From positions 124,001-188,000 of the forward strand of contig JAHJQQ010000052.1 of NCBI GenBank assembly GCA_018819175.1: 64,000 bases of DNA, written 5' to 3'. The notes beneath the pieces were generated by a model, which ran no database searches, had not been told where the DNA came from, and worked only from the letters and a program-made list of their open reading frames with translations. Below, in pieces: positions 6,690 through 16,041 of the stretch (positions are counted from its first letter, which is position 1; each line of letters begins with the position of its first letter). This stretch comes from Gammaproteobacteria bacterium (GTDB lineage Bacteria > Pseudomonadota > Gammaproteobacteria > Thiohalobacterales > Thiohalobacteraceae). The position numbers were made by a program, and so were the translations under genes.

Positions 6690-8045
6690 TCAGGGCATCG
6701 GGAAAGGCATCTTCCCCTTCATGCCACGCAACATTTTGCTCATACCCCCCTTGGACATACGCTTCATCATTTTCTGCATCTGCGTGAACTGCTTGAGCAT
6801 CCGATTCAGATCCTGAACCTGAGTCCCGGAACCCAGCGCGATACGGCGCCGGCGCGAACCCTTGATGACATCGGGATGCTGCCGCTCCTGCGGGGTCATG
6901 GAATTGATCATGGCCACCATCCGCACCAATTCACGGTCATTGACCTGACTACGGACTTCCTTAGGAATATCGCCTACCCCGGGCAGCTTATCCAGCAGGC
7001 CACTGAGCCCACCCATACCCATCATTTGCTGGAGCTGATCGCGGAAATCCTCCAGGTCGAAGCGTTTGCCGGTTTTCAGTTTACCGGCCAGCTTCTCCAC
7101 CTTGGCGCGATCAACCTTGCGCTCGGCCTCCTCGACCAGACTGAGCACGTCGCCCATGCCCAGCATGCGTGATGCAACCCGATCCGGATGGAAAAGCTCC
7201 AGCGCTGCGGATTTTTCACCCACACCCAGAAATTTGATGGGTTTGCCGGTAATGGTTCTGATCGATAAAGCGGCACCACCACGAGCATCGCCATCGGTCT
7301 TGGTGAGGATGACACCGGTGAGCGGTAAGGCGTCATTGAAGGCCTTGGCCGTGTTCGCCGCATCCTGGCCGGTCATGCTATCGACCACGAACAGCGTTTC
7401 GATGGGATTCAGGGCCGCATGGACTCGCTGAATCTCAGCCATCATTTCGGTGTCGATATGCAATCGACCCGCGGTATCGACAATCACAACATCGATAACC
7501 TGGCGGCGCGCCTGTTCCACAGCTGCGCGCGCGATATCAACCGGATCCTGAGTATTGGTACTGGGGAAAAATTCAGCGCCAACTTCCCGCGCCAGGGTTT
7601 GCAACTGATCGATAGCCGCCGGCCGATAGATATCGCAACTGGCGACCAAGACCGATTTTTTCTGCCGCTCAATCAACCAACGCGCGAGTTTGCCGGTGCT
7701 GGTGGTTTTACCTGAACCCTGCAGGCCCGCCATGAGGATCACGGCCGGCGGCTGGCTGCGCAGGTTCAGCCCGTCATTGGCCTCGCCCATGACCGCGATC
7801 AGCTCTTCATGGACGACTTTCACCAGCGCCTGTCCGGGCGTCAGGCTCTGCAGCACTTCCTGACCGACAGCGCGCGCGCGCACCCGATCGATAAATTCAC
7901 GCACCACGGGCAGCGCTACATCCGCCTCCAACAAGGCCATACGCACTTCGCGCAAGGTTTCCTGGATATTGTCTTCCGTCAGCCGCCCCTGCCCACGCAG
8001 GCGTTTAAGGGTAAGCGTCAAACGGTCGGTAAGATTTTCAAACAT
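6690..8045 (-). CDS. ffh: Signal recognition particle protein Ffh
   Basis: A 451-residue SRP54 GTPase that binds 4.5S RNA and signal peptides and delivers nascent membrane proteins to FtsY. The N helical bundle is followed by the G domain with GLQGSGKTT (107-115), DTAGR and TKTDGDARGG motifs, and a methionine-rich M domain with the RNA-binding GSGTQVQDLN region. The start MFENLTDRLT at 8045 matches the family; eleven upstream codons are atypical. It lies 73 bp downstream of the MBL gene on the same strand; a TATAAT at 8123-8118 overlaps that gene's stop and could give ffh its own promoter. Proximity to rpsP and ypjD is conserved in gammaproteobacteria. Confidence 0.97.
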   Translation of the reverse strand: MFENLTDRLTLTLKRLRGQGRLTEDNIQETLREVRMALLEADVALPVVREFIDRVRARAVGQEVLQSLTPGQALVKVVHEELIAVMGEANDGLNLRSQPPAVILMAGLQGSGKTTSTGKLARWLIERQKKSVLVASCDIYRPAAIDQLQTLAREVGAEFFPSTNTQDPVDIARAAVEQARRQVIDVVIVDTAGRLHIDTEMMAEIQRVHAALNPIETLFVVDSMTGQDAANTAKAFNDALPLTGVILTKTDGDARGGAALSIRTITGKPIKFLGVGEKSAALELFHPDRVASRMLGMGDVLSLVEEAERKVDRAKVEKLAGKLKTGKRFDLEDFRDQLQQMMGMGGLSGLLDKLPGVGDIPKEVRSQVNDRELVRMVAMINSMTPQERQHPDVIKGSRRRRIALGSGTQVQDLNRMLKQFTQMQKMMKRMSKGGMSKMLRGMKGKMPFPMP

Positions 8046-8118
8046 AGGCGGATCACTACGGCAGTAAGTCGAAGCCACGCGGCCAGCAGGCGACGGAGCG
8101 AAATGGCGTTGCCGAGGA

Positions 8119-8883
8119 TTATAGCTGGATCAGGTCGCCACCGAACAGGCGCCGCAGATCGAAGTCCTGCAACAGCTCGCGACATTCGTGTTCGATCTGG
8201 GCTTCGGCACCCGGCTTCAGGTGCGTCAGGAAGGTTCGCGGGCGGTGCCGCAATTTACCAAGATCCGCTGCCAGCAGATCTGGACAGTAGTGATGCGCCT
8301 TGCGACAGAGATCATGCTCCTGATTTGCGAAGGCGCATTCGGCAATCAACACTTCGAGCGATGGATATTCATTCAGCGCGTCCCAGAAACTGTTATTCGT
8401 CGTGGTATCGCCCGTAAAAGCCGCGACCCGCCCGGCAGACTCGATAACATATCCGACACCGGGCACAACATGATTCACCGGGATCATGCGTATCTGTCGC
8501 GCACCCAGTGTTTGGGTTTCATAGGGAGCCATGAGTTCATAACGTACGACACCACGCTGCGGCGTCGGCAATTGCGTGAAATCAGGCCAGATAACCCAAT
8601 TGAAAATATGCTGACGCAGTGCAGAGATGGTTTCTGCGCTGGCATGGATGACGATCGGCTCATGAATCTGGCCAAAGATGGAATCCACCATGAGCGGAAT
8701 TCCGGCGATATGGTCGAGGTGTGAATGGGTAACAAAGATATGCCGAATACGGGCCATTTCCGCGAGCGTAAGGTTGCCTACGCCGGTTCCTGCATCGATC
8801 AGAATATCGTCATCCACCAATAAACTGGTGGTGTTCAAATCCTCACCGATACCTCCACTACAACCCAGTATCCTGATTAGCAT
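8119..8883 (-). CDS. MBL-fold metallo-hydrolase, cyclic-nucleotide phosphodiesterase-like
   Basis: A 254-residue metallo-beta-lactamase-fold enzyme. The metal motif THSHLDH is at residues 52-58, with further ligands in PVNHVVPGVGY, AAFTGDTTTNN and TFLTHLKPGAE. The start MLIRILGCSGGIGEDLNTTS lacks a signal peptide. Sequence style resembles class II 3',5'-cyclic-nucleotide phosphodiesterases and RNase Z-like hydrolases; a cAMP or cGMP substrate is a guess from family resemblance. ATG 8883 is preferred over 8901 because the fold begins directly there. It sits divergent from ypjD and upstream of ffh. Confidence 0.8.
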   Translation of the reverse strand: MLIRILGCSGGIGEDLNTTSLLVDDDILIDAGTGVGNLTLAEMARIRHIFVTHSHLDHIAGIPLMVDSIFGQIHEPIVIHASAETISALRQHIFNWVIWPDFTQLPTPQRGVVRYELMAPYETQTLGARQIRMIPVNHVVPGVGYVIESAGRVAAFTGDTTTNNSFWDALNEYPSLEVLIAECAFANQEHDLCRKAHHYCPDLLAADLGKLRHRPRTFLTHLKPGAEAQIEHECRELLQDFDLRRLFGGDLIQL

Positions 8884-9116
8884 AATCCGGTGTTCCAGCA
8901 CCTATGTGTATTGGATCCCTATGGGATCGCGCCATGCTGCCAGCGCACCTAGGCACGGACAACCACCCTGTTCACACTCCAGACTGCCACGGTACTGGTT
9001 CACCGGATGCCCGTCTAGTTACTTAGACCTACGTCACGCTTCAATGCCGAATTCAAATATGCCATCATGTTCAAGGATTTCCGGTGATAATAAAACACCT
9101 GCGCCGCGGGAGGAAC

Positions 9117-9926
9117 ATGCATACGCACATCATCGGCATCGTGGCAATCGCCCTTTACCTGACCTGTAGCCTGCTGCTTGCGCTACGACTGGCGCGTCGG
9201 GATCTGCCTATTCCCCTGAACAGAGGCGGGATCATCGGTATCGGTCTGGGCGCAGTGGTTCTGCATGGCTGGGTCTTATATCCATTCTTGGCGACTGCAT
9301 CCGGCCTGAGCCTGGGATTTTTCAACGCCGCCTCACTGATCGGCTGGTTGACCGCCCTGCTACTGCTGACCTCATCGCTGCAACGCCCGCTGGAAAATCT
9401 CGGCATTGCCTTGCTACCCATGGCGGCGCTCACGCTGGCACTGATGTTCGCCTATCCTTCACATCATGTCCTGAAAGATGGCAGCTCCTGGCAACTCGAC
9501 CTGCATATCCTGCTCTCGATCCTCGCCTACAGCCTGCTGGTCATCGCCGCTTTGCAAGCCATCCTGCTCTCGATACAAGACCATCAGCTGCGCAACCGCC
9601 ATCCGGGTGGACTGATACGCGCACTTCCCCCGTTACAAACCATGGAATCACTGCTGATCCAGTTGATCGGTATCGGCTTCACCCTGCTGAGCATGGCCCT
9701 GCTGACCGGATTCTTTTTTCTGGAAGACATCTTCGCCCAACACCTGGTCCACAAAACCGTCCTTTCATTAGTGGCCTGGCTGGTGTTTGCAACCCTGCTG
9801 TGGGGGCATTGGCGCTTTGGCTGGCGCGGCCGCACCGCGATCCGTTGGACGCTGGGCGGCTTCGTCTTCCTCATGCTGGCCTACTTTGGCAGCAAGCTGG
9901 TACTCGAACTGATGCTGGGTCGTTGA
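9117..9926 (+). CDS. ypjD: CcsA-like inner membrane protein YpjD
   Basis: A 269-residue integral membrane protein with about eight hydrophobic segments and the cytochrome-c-assembly (CcsA/CcmC) domain in its C-terminal two thirds; WQLDLHILLSILAYSLLVIAA and HKTVLSLVAWLVF carry the conserved His positions. The ATG at 9117 has GGGAGGA four bases upstream. In E. coli ypjD (corE) also lies between ffh and the CNNM gene yfjD (corB), and its product has been tied to divalent-cation resistance; the same neighbourhood is kept here. Haem handling is possible but unproven. Confidence 0.88.
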   Translation: MHTHIIGIVAIALYLTCSLLLALRLARRDLPIPLNRGGIIGIGLGAVVLHGWVLYPFLATASGLSLGFFNAASLIGWLTALLLLTSSLQRPLENLGIALLPMAALTLALMFAYPSHHVLKDGSSWQLDLHILLSILAYSLLVIAALQAILLSIQDHQLRNRHPGGLIRALPPLQTMESLLIQLIGIGFTLLSMALLTGFFFLEDIFAQHLVHKTVLSLVAWLVFATLLWGHWRFGWRGRTAIRWTLGGFVFLMLAYFGSKLVLELMLGR

Positions 9927-9997
9927 ACTCGCTGACAACCCAGTCCCGATACCCTAGAATGGCCCGTTCCTAAATTGCTGCGGAGGCGCCCTAACCA

Positions 9998-11275
9998 TTG
10001 GACGCAATCCCTTTAAGCGCATTGTTTGCCGCGCTGATCTTTCTGCTTGTGCTCTCGGCGTTTTTCTCCAGCTCGGAAACGGGCCTGATGACCCTGAACC
10101 GTTACCGGTTAAAGCATCTGGCCAAGGCCAAGCACGCCGGCGCCCTGCGCGCCCAGCGCCTGCTGGAGCGCCCTGATCGTCTGATCGGCCTGATTCTGGT
10201 CGGTAATAACTTTGTCAACGTACTTGCTTCCGCGATTGCCACAGTTATCGGCTTGAGGTTGTATGGCGACCTGGGCATCGCGATTGCTACTGGGGTACTC
10301 ACGCTGGTGGTACTGATCTTCTCCGAGGTCGCGCCCAAGACACTTGCCGCACTGCACCCTGAGCGCATCGCCTTTCCTGCGGCATTCGTCTACATCCCAT
10401 TACTGAAATTACTCTATCCCCTGGTCTGGCTCGTCAATCAAGCAGCCAACGGCCTGTTAAAGCTGCTTGGCGTGTCGACTGATCAGGCCGGTGGACATGC
10501 GCTCAGCCGTGAGGAATTGCGCACCGTGGTGTTGGAGGCCGGGGCGATGATCCCCAAGCGCCACCAGAAAATGCTGCTGAATCTGCTCGACCTGGAAAAG
10601 GCCACCGTCGAAGACATCATGATCCCACGCAATGAAGTCGTGGGGCTCGACCTCAACGACGACATCGAGGAAATCACCGACCTGCTCACGCATACCCAGT
10701 ACACCCGCCTGCCGGTGTTCGAGGAATCGATCGACCATGTCGTCGGCATATTGCATATGCGCAATATCGTACCGCTGCTCAAGCGCGGCGCCCTGACGCA
10801 TGCCGATCTGCGTAGCGTGGTGCGCGAACCCTACTTTATTCCTGAAGGCACCTCATTAACCCGCCAGTTATTGAATTTCCAGCGCGAAGGTCGGCGTACC
10901 GGCCTGGTGGTGGATGAATACGGTGATATTCAGGGACTGGTGGCGTTGGAAGATATCCTGGAAGAGATTGTCGGCGAATTCACGACCGACCCCGCAGCGC
11001 TCAACAAGGACATCACACCGTTGGAAGATGGCAGCTATCTCATCGATGCCGGTGCCAACGTGCGTGATCTGAACCGCGCCCTGCACACCGAACTGCCGAC
11101 CGATGGCCCGAAGACCCTGAATGGCCTGATCCTGGAACATATGGAGGATATCCCCGAGGCCGGCACCAGCCTGCTGCTGGCGGGTTATCCCATCGATATC
11201 ATGCAGACCAAGGACAACGCAGTGAAGACCGCACGCATCCGTCCCAACCAGCGTCGTCCGCAATCGGTCGAATAA
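9998..11275 (+). CDS. corB: CNNM-domain (CorB/YfjD) Mg2+/Co2+ transport protein
   Basis: A 425-residue protein of the HlyC/CorC family. Order: DUF21/CNNM membrane domain with four hydrophobic segments (about 5-190), paired CBS domains (about 205-325, with MIPRNEVVGLDLNDDIEE and GLVVDEYGDIQGLVALEDILEEIVGEF), and the C-terminal CorC_HlyC domain. Members transport or sense Mg2+ and Co2+. The start is a TTG at 9998, since no in-frame ATG precedes the first membrane segment and GGAGG lies 11 nt before it. The ypjD-corB order next to ffh is conserved. Confidence 0.9.
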   Translation: MDAIPLSALFAALIFLLVLSAFFSSSETGLMTLNRYRLKHLAKAKHAGALRAQRLLERPDRLIGLILVGNNFVNVLASAIATVIGLRLYGDLGIAIATGVLTLVVLIFSEVAPKTLAALHPERIAFPAAFVYIPLLKLLYPLVWLVNQAANGLLKLLGVSTDQAGGHALSREELRTVVLEAGAMIPKRHQKMLLNLLDLEKATVEDIMIPRNEVVGLDLNDDIEEITDLLTHTQYTRLPVFEESIDHVVGILHMRNIVPLLKRGALTHADLRSVVREPYFIPEGTSLTRQLLNFQREGRRTGLVVDEYGDIQGLVALEDILEEIVGEFTTDPAALNKDITPLEDGSYLIDAGANVRDLNRALHTELPTDGPKTLNGLILEHMEDIPEAGTSLLLAGYPIDIMQTKDNAVKTARIRPNQRRPQSVE

Positions 11276-11283
11276 GCGCCGAC

Positions 11284-12114
11284 CTAGGTCGATACGCGCG
11301 CGCTGGCGAAGATGACAGGCACATCCAACCAGCAGGTGCCATCGCGAAACTCTTCAGCCACCCGTGCCAGATGTTGCTGCCGAAACAGTTCGAGTTGCCC
11401 TGCTTCCAGGCCCAGCAGTGGCCCACGGAAACCGGTATTCCACAGCACGTCCCACCATTCCGGTGTCGCCTGCATATGAAAGCCCAATTGCTGTTCGGCG
11501 AATTCAATCGTCTCAAATCCCGCATCAGCCAATAGCTCGCGAAACACGTCGGTATCCGCTAACCGCTGCCAGGGTAAATCGGCAACTGCAAGCTGGGACC
11601 CACACTGCGCGGCCAGCTGATCGCAATACAGTTGCACCAACGGCTGGAAGGCGCTGGCAGCGAAACTGGTCAGTAATATCCGCCCGCCCGGACGCAGCAC
11701 GCGCCGCCATTCACGTAGCGCGGCGCTCATATCGCTGAGAAAAAACAGCCCGAAGGAACAGGTCAGCGCATCAAAATAGTCGGCGCGAAACTCCAACGCT
11801 GTCGCATCCATGGGGTGTAGATCGATATTGTGCAGCGCCATCCGACGGACATTGGCATAGGCGCGATCGAGCATGCGTTCGGAAAAATCGACCCCTATCA
11901 CCCGCCCGCCCTGCAGACGCTGCGCCACTGCCACGGCCACGGCGCCAGTGCCGGTAGCCACATCGAGAATCTTCTCGCCCGGCTGCGGCGCCAAACGTCG
12001 CGCCAGTTGGTCTGCTGTAAACGGAAAGAATCGCAACGCGGCGCAGTCATAGCTGTCCGCGAGCTGATCAAACAGCTGGGCGACAGTCGCCTGCTGGGTA
12101 TTATTGGCAGTCAC
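11284..12114 (-). CDS. Class I SAM-dependent methyltransferase
   Basis: A protein of about 276 residues with a Rossmann methyltransferase fold. Motif I is ILDVATGTGAVAVAVA (about 49-64), followed by VIGVDFSERML, the motif IV-like FDALTCSFGLFFLSD and VLRPGGRILLTSF. It is UbiE/COQ5-like in its central part but has an unrelated C-terminal third, so the substrate is unknown. A GTG at 12114 is chosen because GAGAGGA lies 9 nt upstream; a TTG at 12132 is the alternative. It converges on corB, with only 8 bp between their stop codons. Confidence 0.8.
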   Translation of the reverse strand: MTANNTQQATVAQLFDQLADSYDCAALRFFPFTADQLARRLAPQPGEKILDVATGTGAVAVAVAQRLQGGRVIGVDFSERMLDRAYANVRRMALHNIDLHPMDATALEFRADYFDALTCSFGLFFLSDMSAALREWRRVLRPGGRILLTSFAASAFQPLVQLYCDQLAAQCGSQLAVADLPWQRLADTDVFRELLADAGFETIEFAEQQLGFHMQATPEWWDVLWNTGFRGPLLGLEAGQLELFRQQHLARVAEEFRDGTCWLDVPVIFASARVST

Positions 12115-12442
12115 TGCGGGGCATCCTCTCAATTAGAACGACATCTCCGATTCGGGGCCGGAGATTAACACGCGGGCATCGCTCCCACGCCAACCCAAAC
12201 TACACTCAATGAACGCCCGATCAACGCCACCTAGAGGAGATCAACAAGAGAAATGACTATTTCATCAGGGTTTCCTTAAAAATCTGCCGCTTGCGCCGCT
12301 ACATCCCCTGATGGCCAAACACCGTCACCGTCTGCTCGGTAACGTATCTCCAGCCTCTGACAAAAGCTGGGGTTATATTCTTACAGATCAGCTTGTTAAC
12401 CAAAAGGCCGGCGCCCGCCCCAGGCGGTACCGGACAGGCATC
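12115..12442. other. Intergenic region between divergent genes
   Basis: A 328-bp spacer between the methyltransferase start (minus) and the FHA-PilZ start (plus). It must hold both promoters, but none stands out. An eight-codon frame at 12253 follows AGGAGAT at poor spacing and is not called as a gene. Confidence 0.5.
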
Positions 12443-13423
12443 ATGGCGAAACTGACACTCTCGTTCAAAGACAAGAAACTGAAAATGTTCCCGATCACCA
12501 ACGCAGAGCTTGTGATTGGCCGGGCACCTGAGTCTGCGATCCACATCGATAGTTTGTCGATTCAGCCACAGCACGCGCGCATCTTCACAGATGGGGAGTA
12601 TCACTGCATCGAGGCTTTGCAGTCCGAGGACCCAATCCAGATCAATCACAAGGCCATCACGGAAGCCACCGCGCTCCAGGACGGTGATCATATTCAGGTC
12701 GGCAAACATACCCTGACCTTCAGCAGCGAACCGGCCACCGAAGGTGTCCAGCTCAATCATGCCCCAGTCAAGCATGTGATCTCGGGATGGCTGCAGATCA
12801 TGAGCGGCTCGCATCTGGGTCGCACCATCCGCTTGGACAGCGCCATGACCCGTCTGGGAAAAACCGGCCGGGAATCGGCCATCATCTCCCGCCGCGACGA
12901 CGGTTATCACATAGCGCATCTGGAAGGCGACGCCACACCGGAAGTCAACGGTACACGCATCGGCGACAACAGCCATACCCTGCGCGATGGTGATCGTGTC
13001 CGGATCGGTCAATTAGAGCTATCCTTCTACACCGATGGCGCACCGCCTGCGCCGGTTGAGGATACGCCCATGCCTGAAGAACAACGCCGCTTCACCCGCG
13101 TTCCCTTCGACGCCAAAGCAATACTCGACAAAGAAGGCCGTGAGTGGCCCTGCGACCTCATCGATCTGTCGTTGAAAGGCGCGCTGATACACAAACCGAC
13201 TGCCTGGTCTGGCCAAGCCGGTGAAGATTACCAATTAACATTGATACTTGATGAAGATGTCCGTATCCGCATGGATGTGAGTGTGGCGCATGTCGAAGAC
13301 GGTCATATCGGCCTGTACTGCAAAGACATCGACCTCGACAGCATCACCCATCTACGCCGTCTGGTGGAATTGAATCTGGGTGATGCCGGACTGCTTGAGC
13401 GGGAGTTGATGGCGCTGGGTTGA
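12443..13423 (+). CDS. FHA-FHA-PilZ protein (phosphothreonine and c-di-GMP reader)
   Basis: A 326-residue soluble protein with three domains. FHA-1 (about 5-95) keeps the GR of VIGRAPESAIHID (26-27) and SIQPQHARIF. FHA-2 (about 112-198) is degenerate: it has TRLGKTGRESAII and VNGTRIGDNSHTLRDGD but lacks a clean SxxH. A C-terminal PilZ domain has RRFTR (215-219) and DLSLKG (241-246), the RxxxR and DxSxxG motifs that bind c-di-GMP. FHA domains read phosphothreonine, so it could join Ser/Thr phosphorylation to c-di-GMP signalling (inference). ATG 12443 is chosen because the first FHA strand begins there; upstream in-frame sequence looks non-coding. No kinase or secretion genes lie nearby. Confidence 0.85.
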   Translation: MAKLTLSFKDKKLKMFPITNAELVIGRAPESAIHIDSLSIQPQHARIFTDGEYHCIEALQSEDPIQINHKAITEATALQDGDHIQVGKHTLTFSSEPATEGVQLNHAPVKHVISGWLQIMSGSHLGRTIRLDSAMTRLGKTGRESAIISRRDDGYHIAHLEGDATPEVNGTRIGDNSHTLRDGDRVRIGQLELSFYTDGAPPAPVEDTPMPEEQRRFTRVPFDAKAILDKEGREWPCDLIDLSLKGALIHKPTAWSGQAGEDYQLTLILDEDVRIRMDVSVAHVEDGHIGLYCKDIDLDSITHLRRLVELNLGDAGLLERELMALG

Positions 13424-13451
13424 TCGGGACCAACCATAAGACTTCCGAAAT

Positions 13452-13485
13452 ATCCGTAGTAGCGGCCTTGGCCGCTCCTACGGAT
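13452..13485. repeat. REP-like hairpin
   Basis: ATCCGTAG-TAGCGGCC and GGCCGCT-CCTACGGAT form an inverted repeat with a short loop. It matches the GTAGGAGCGGCC-type REP style common between genes in gammaproteobacteria. It lies between the convergent FHA-PilZ and radA genes and may act as a weak terminator for both. Confidence 0.7.
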
Positions 13486-13508
13486 GCGATACTAAATATT
13501 ACTCACCT

Positions 13509-14873
13509 TCAACTCGCCTCCAGTGCTTCATTCAGGCGCTTCACAGCGACAATCTCCATCCCTTCAACACCGCCCTTCGGTGCATTGGCCAGTGGCACAA
13601 TGGCACGTTTGAAGCCGTGTTTGGCTGCTTCACGCAGGCGTTCCTGTCCGTTCGGCACCGGGCGGATCTCACCGGCCAGGCCGATTTCACCGAACACCAC
13701 CAGATCATTCGACAGCGGTCGGTCGCGAAAGCTCGATAGCACCGCGAGCACGACGGCAAGGTCTACGGCAGTCTCGCTCACGCGCACACCGCCAACGACA
13801 TTGGCGAACACGTCCTGATCGGTCAGGGCGATACCGCCATGCCGATGCAACACGGCGAGCAGCATCGACAAACGATTCTGCTCGAGCCCGAGTGTTACGC
13901 GCCGAGGGTTGGACAGATGGCTCTCGGCCACCAAGGCCTGCACTTCCACCAGCAAGGGTCGCGTGCCCTCGCGCGTCACCATGATCACACTGCCCGGCAC
14001 CGGTTCTTCGTGACGGGACAGAAAGATCGCCGAGGGATTGCTGATTTCGCGCAGGCCCTTGTCGGTCATGGCGAACACACCGAGTTCATTGACCGCGCCG
14101 AAGCGATTCTTGATGGCGCGGATGACGCGGTAACGACCGCCGGGATCACCTTCGAAATACAGCACGGTATCAACCATGTGTTCCAGCACGCGCGGACCGG
14201 CCAGCGTACCTTCCTTGGTGACATGCCCGACCAGAAACAGCGCTGTGCCGGTCTGCTTGGCGAAGCGTACCAATTGCGCGGCGCCTTCGCGCACCTGCGC
14301 CACCGACCCTGGCGCCGATTGCAGCAGACTGGTGTAAAGCGTCTGCACCGAGTCGATGACCATCACTTGCGGTTTTTCCAATCGCGCCAGCTCAAGAATC
14401 CGCTCGACAGAGGTTTCCGCGACCAGACGCGTATCCCCCGGGGCAAGGCCTAAGCGGAACGCGCGCATGGAAACCTGTTCGGGTGATTCTTCGCCGGTGA
14501 CATACAGCGCACACATACGATTGCCGAGCGCGCTCAACGCCTGCAACAGCAAGGTGGATTTACCGATACCGGGATCACCGCCGATCAAGACCACCGAACC
14601 CGGCACCAGTCCACCACCGAGCACACGATCCAGCTCGGACAGTCCGGTTGCGGTACGTGATTCAGCACTGGGCGTGATATCGGCGAGCGAACGCACCTCG
14701 ACGGCAGCGGCATCCCCCGCGTAACCGGCAAAGCGCGGATTCGTGCTCGCCGGTGCGACGGCAATGGTTTCGACCAAGCTGTTCCAGGCACCGCAATCAC
14801 CGCACTGACCGTTCCATTTCGGGAATTGCGCGCCGCATTGCGTACAGCTGTAGACAGATTTGTTTTTGGCCAA
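13509..14873 (-). CDS. radA: DNA repair protein RadA
   Basis: A 454-residue RecA-like branch-migration ATPase acting in recombination repair. The N-terminal C4 zinc finger has Cys10, 13, 24 and 27 (CTQCGAQFPKWNGQCGDCG). Walker A is GGDPGIGKST (98-107), the RadA-specific KNRFG motif is in IKNRFGAVNELGVF, and the C-terminal Lon-like domain ends with the GMEIVAVKRLNEAL region. The start is read as TTG at 14873, giving MAKNKSVYSC, which matches the family; GGGAT lies 8 nt upstream. A GTG at 14915 would add 14 atypical residues. Confidence 0.96.
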   Translation of the reverse strand: MAKNKSVYSCTQCGAQFPKWNGQCGDCGAWNSLVETIAVAPASTNPRFAGYAGDAAAVEVRSLADITPSAESRTATGLSELDRVLGGGLVPGSVVLIGGDPGIGKSTLLLQALSALGNRMCALYVTGEESPEQVSMRAFRLGLAPGDTRLVAETSVERILELARLEKPQVMVIDSVQTLYTSLLQSAPGSVAQVREGAAQLVRFAKQTGTALFLVGHVTKEGTLAGPRVLEHMVDTVLYFEGDPGGRYRVIRAIKNRFGAVNELGVFAMTDKGLREISNPSAIFLSRHEEPVPGSVIMVTREGTRPLLVEVQALVAESHLSNPRRVTLGLEQNRLSMLLAVLHRHGGIALTDQDVFANVVGGVRVSETAVDLAVVLAVLSSFRDRPLSNDLVVFGEIGLAGEIRPVPNGQERLREAAKHGFKRAIVPLANAPKGGVEGMEIVAVKRLNEALEAS

Positions 14874-14952
14874 GACGTCTATCCCATCTGGTTGTAAGTG
14901 TCGCCAGCAATTCACCGGCGCCGGTCATGTTACTGCTGCAGGCGGGCAAACA

Positions 14953-15984
14953 TTATTCCGGCCGCAAGCGCGCCAGCTCGGTTTCGATGGCCGTGGCGGT
15001 CAGGCTAGCATAATCATCGCGGTTGAAGGCGAGCATGCCGCCGGCCAGTTCATACCAACTGAAGCCGCTGCTCCAGACAGGTACCGGCACACTGCCCTGC
15101 TTGCGACGCGGGAAAATATAGCACTGCCCCGGCAGATACAGTGCATTGTAGGGCTGCGCCTGTTCGCGCAATTCAGTCAGACAAGCCCAGGCGGCCTCGA
15201 CCGCATCGAAAACGACACAAGCTGCGGGATACGGCTCGCGGCCACCATTATGCATCCAACGCTCAGCTTGCACCGGCATGGGATTGGGATCGACGTACAT
15301 TTGAAAATGCAGATGGTTCACCGAGGCATAGGCACCGAAACCGTTATAGCCGAAACCCACGCCGGGCAGAGTGCTTTGCAGCGCCTGCGCCAATCCCCAA
15401 ATGTAATCGTGCATCTCTGCAGTCAACAATTGTGGATAGCAGGCCATGCGCTCAGGCACCAATAATCCGTGCAAAGGTGCAAAGGGATATTTGTTGTAAT
15501 ACAGATCCAGCCGGCGACCGGCAAGCTCGCCCCACCAGAAACACTCCTGCTGCATGAACGGCCGGTTGAAATGGAAGCCATCGGGATTGAACGGCGCGGC
15601 AATGCCATCCGGCACATTCTGCGTGATACGCCGGGGACGGAACGAACGCAGGTGATTGAACTGCACGTACCAATGGTCTTGCTGGCGGAGCTCCGTGAGC
15701 TGTAGCGCGTCAAAACCCGCCGCAAAGATTTTCAGGAACACCAGCAGGTCTTCCTCGACTGCGGCTACGGGACGGCCGGCTTGGAAGGCTTGCACATAAT
15801 CCTCTGCAAGCCTTGCGAAACGTTCCCGCAGCGGCGCTTCGAGACCTGGAAACAGAGCCGGATCGAATGTCGCATTGGCACAGGTGAGAATAAAGGGGCC
15901 GAGACCCTCTTGCTGTGCCAGCTGCAATAAACCGGCATTAAAGGCCGCGCGCAGCTGCGCCGTGGAACCAAAGGGTTGTTGCAT
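14953..15984 (-). CDS. HIT-superfamily nucleotide phosphorylase/transferase-like protein
   Basis: A protein of about 343 residues. The segment FGAYASVNHLHFQMYV carries an HxH triad of the HIT/GalT superfamily, and the whole chain resembles GDP-hexose phosphorylases and Ap4A phosphorylases more than small HIT hydrolases. Other features are a Trp/Phe-rich middle (QQECFWWGELAGRRLDLYYN) and a C-terminal SGFSWYELAGGMLAFNRDDY. These enzymes form or cleave nucleotidyl-phosphate links; the substrate is unknown. The start is uncertain: ATG 15984 is used, while ATG 16041 would place the first 19 codons against a palindromic repeat. No partner gene is evident. Confidence 0.6.
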   Translation of the reverse strand: MQQPFGSTAQLRAAFNAGLLQLAQQEGLGPFILTCANATFDPALFPGLEAPLRERFARLAEDYVQAFQAGRPVAAVEEDLLVFLKIFAAGFDALQLTELRQQDHWYVQFNHLRSFRPRRITQNVPDGIAAPFNPDGFHFNRPFMQQECFWWGELAGRRLDLYYNKYPFAPLHGLLVPERMACYPQLLTAEMHDYIWGLAQALQSTLPGVGFGYNGFGAYASVNHLHFQMYVDPNPMPVQAERWMHNGGREPYPAACVVFDAVEAAWACLTELREQAQPYNALYLPGQCYIFPRRKQGSVPVPVWSSGFSWYELAGGMLAFNRDDYASLTATAIETELARLRPE

Positions 15985-16041
15985 CAGATGTTCGACTCTA
16001 TAAGCAAACAGAAATTTAAAAAATGGCTTTGTTCTGGGCAT

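Noticed and set aside
13581..13600. TGGCAC motifs inside radA as further sigma-54 promoters
   Set aside because: The -12 element is absent at the required spacing and the site is in coding sequence.
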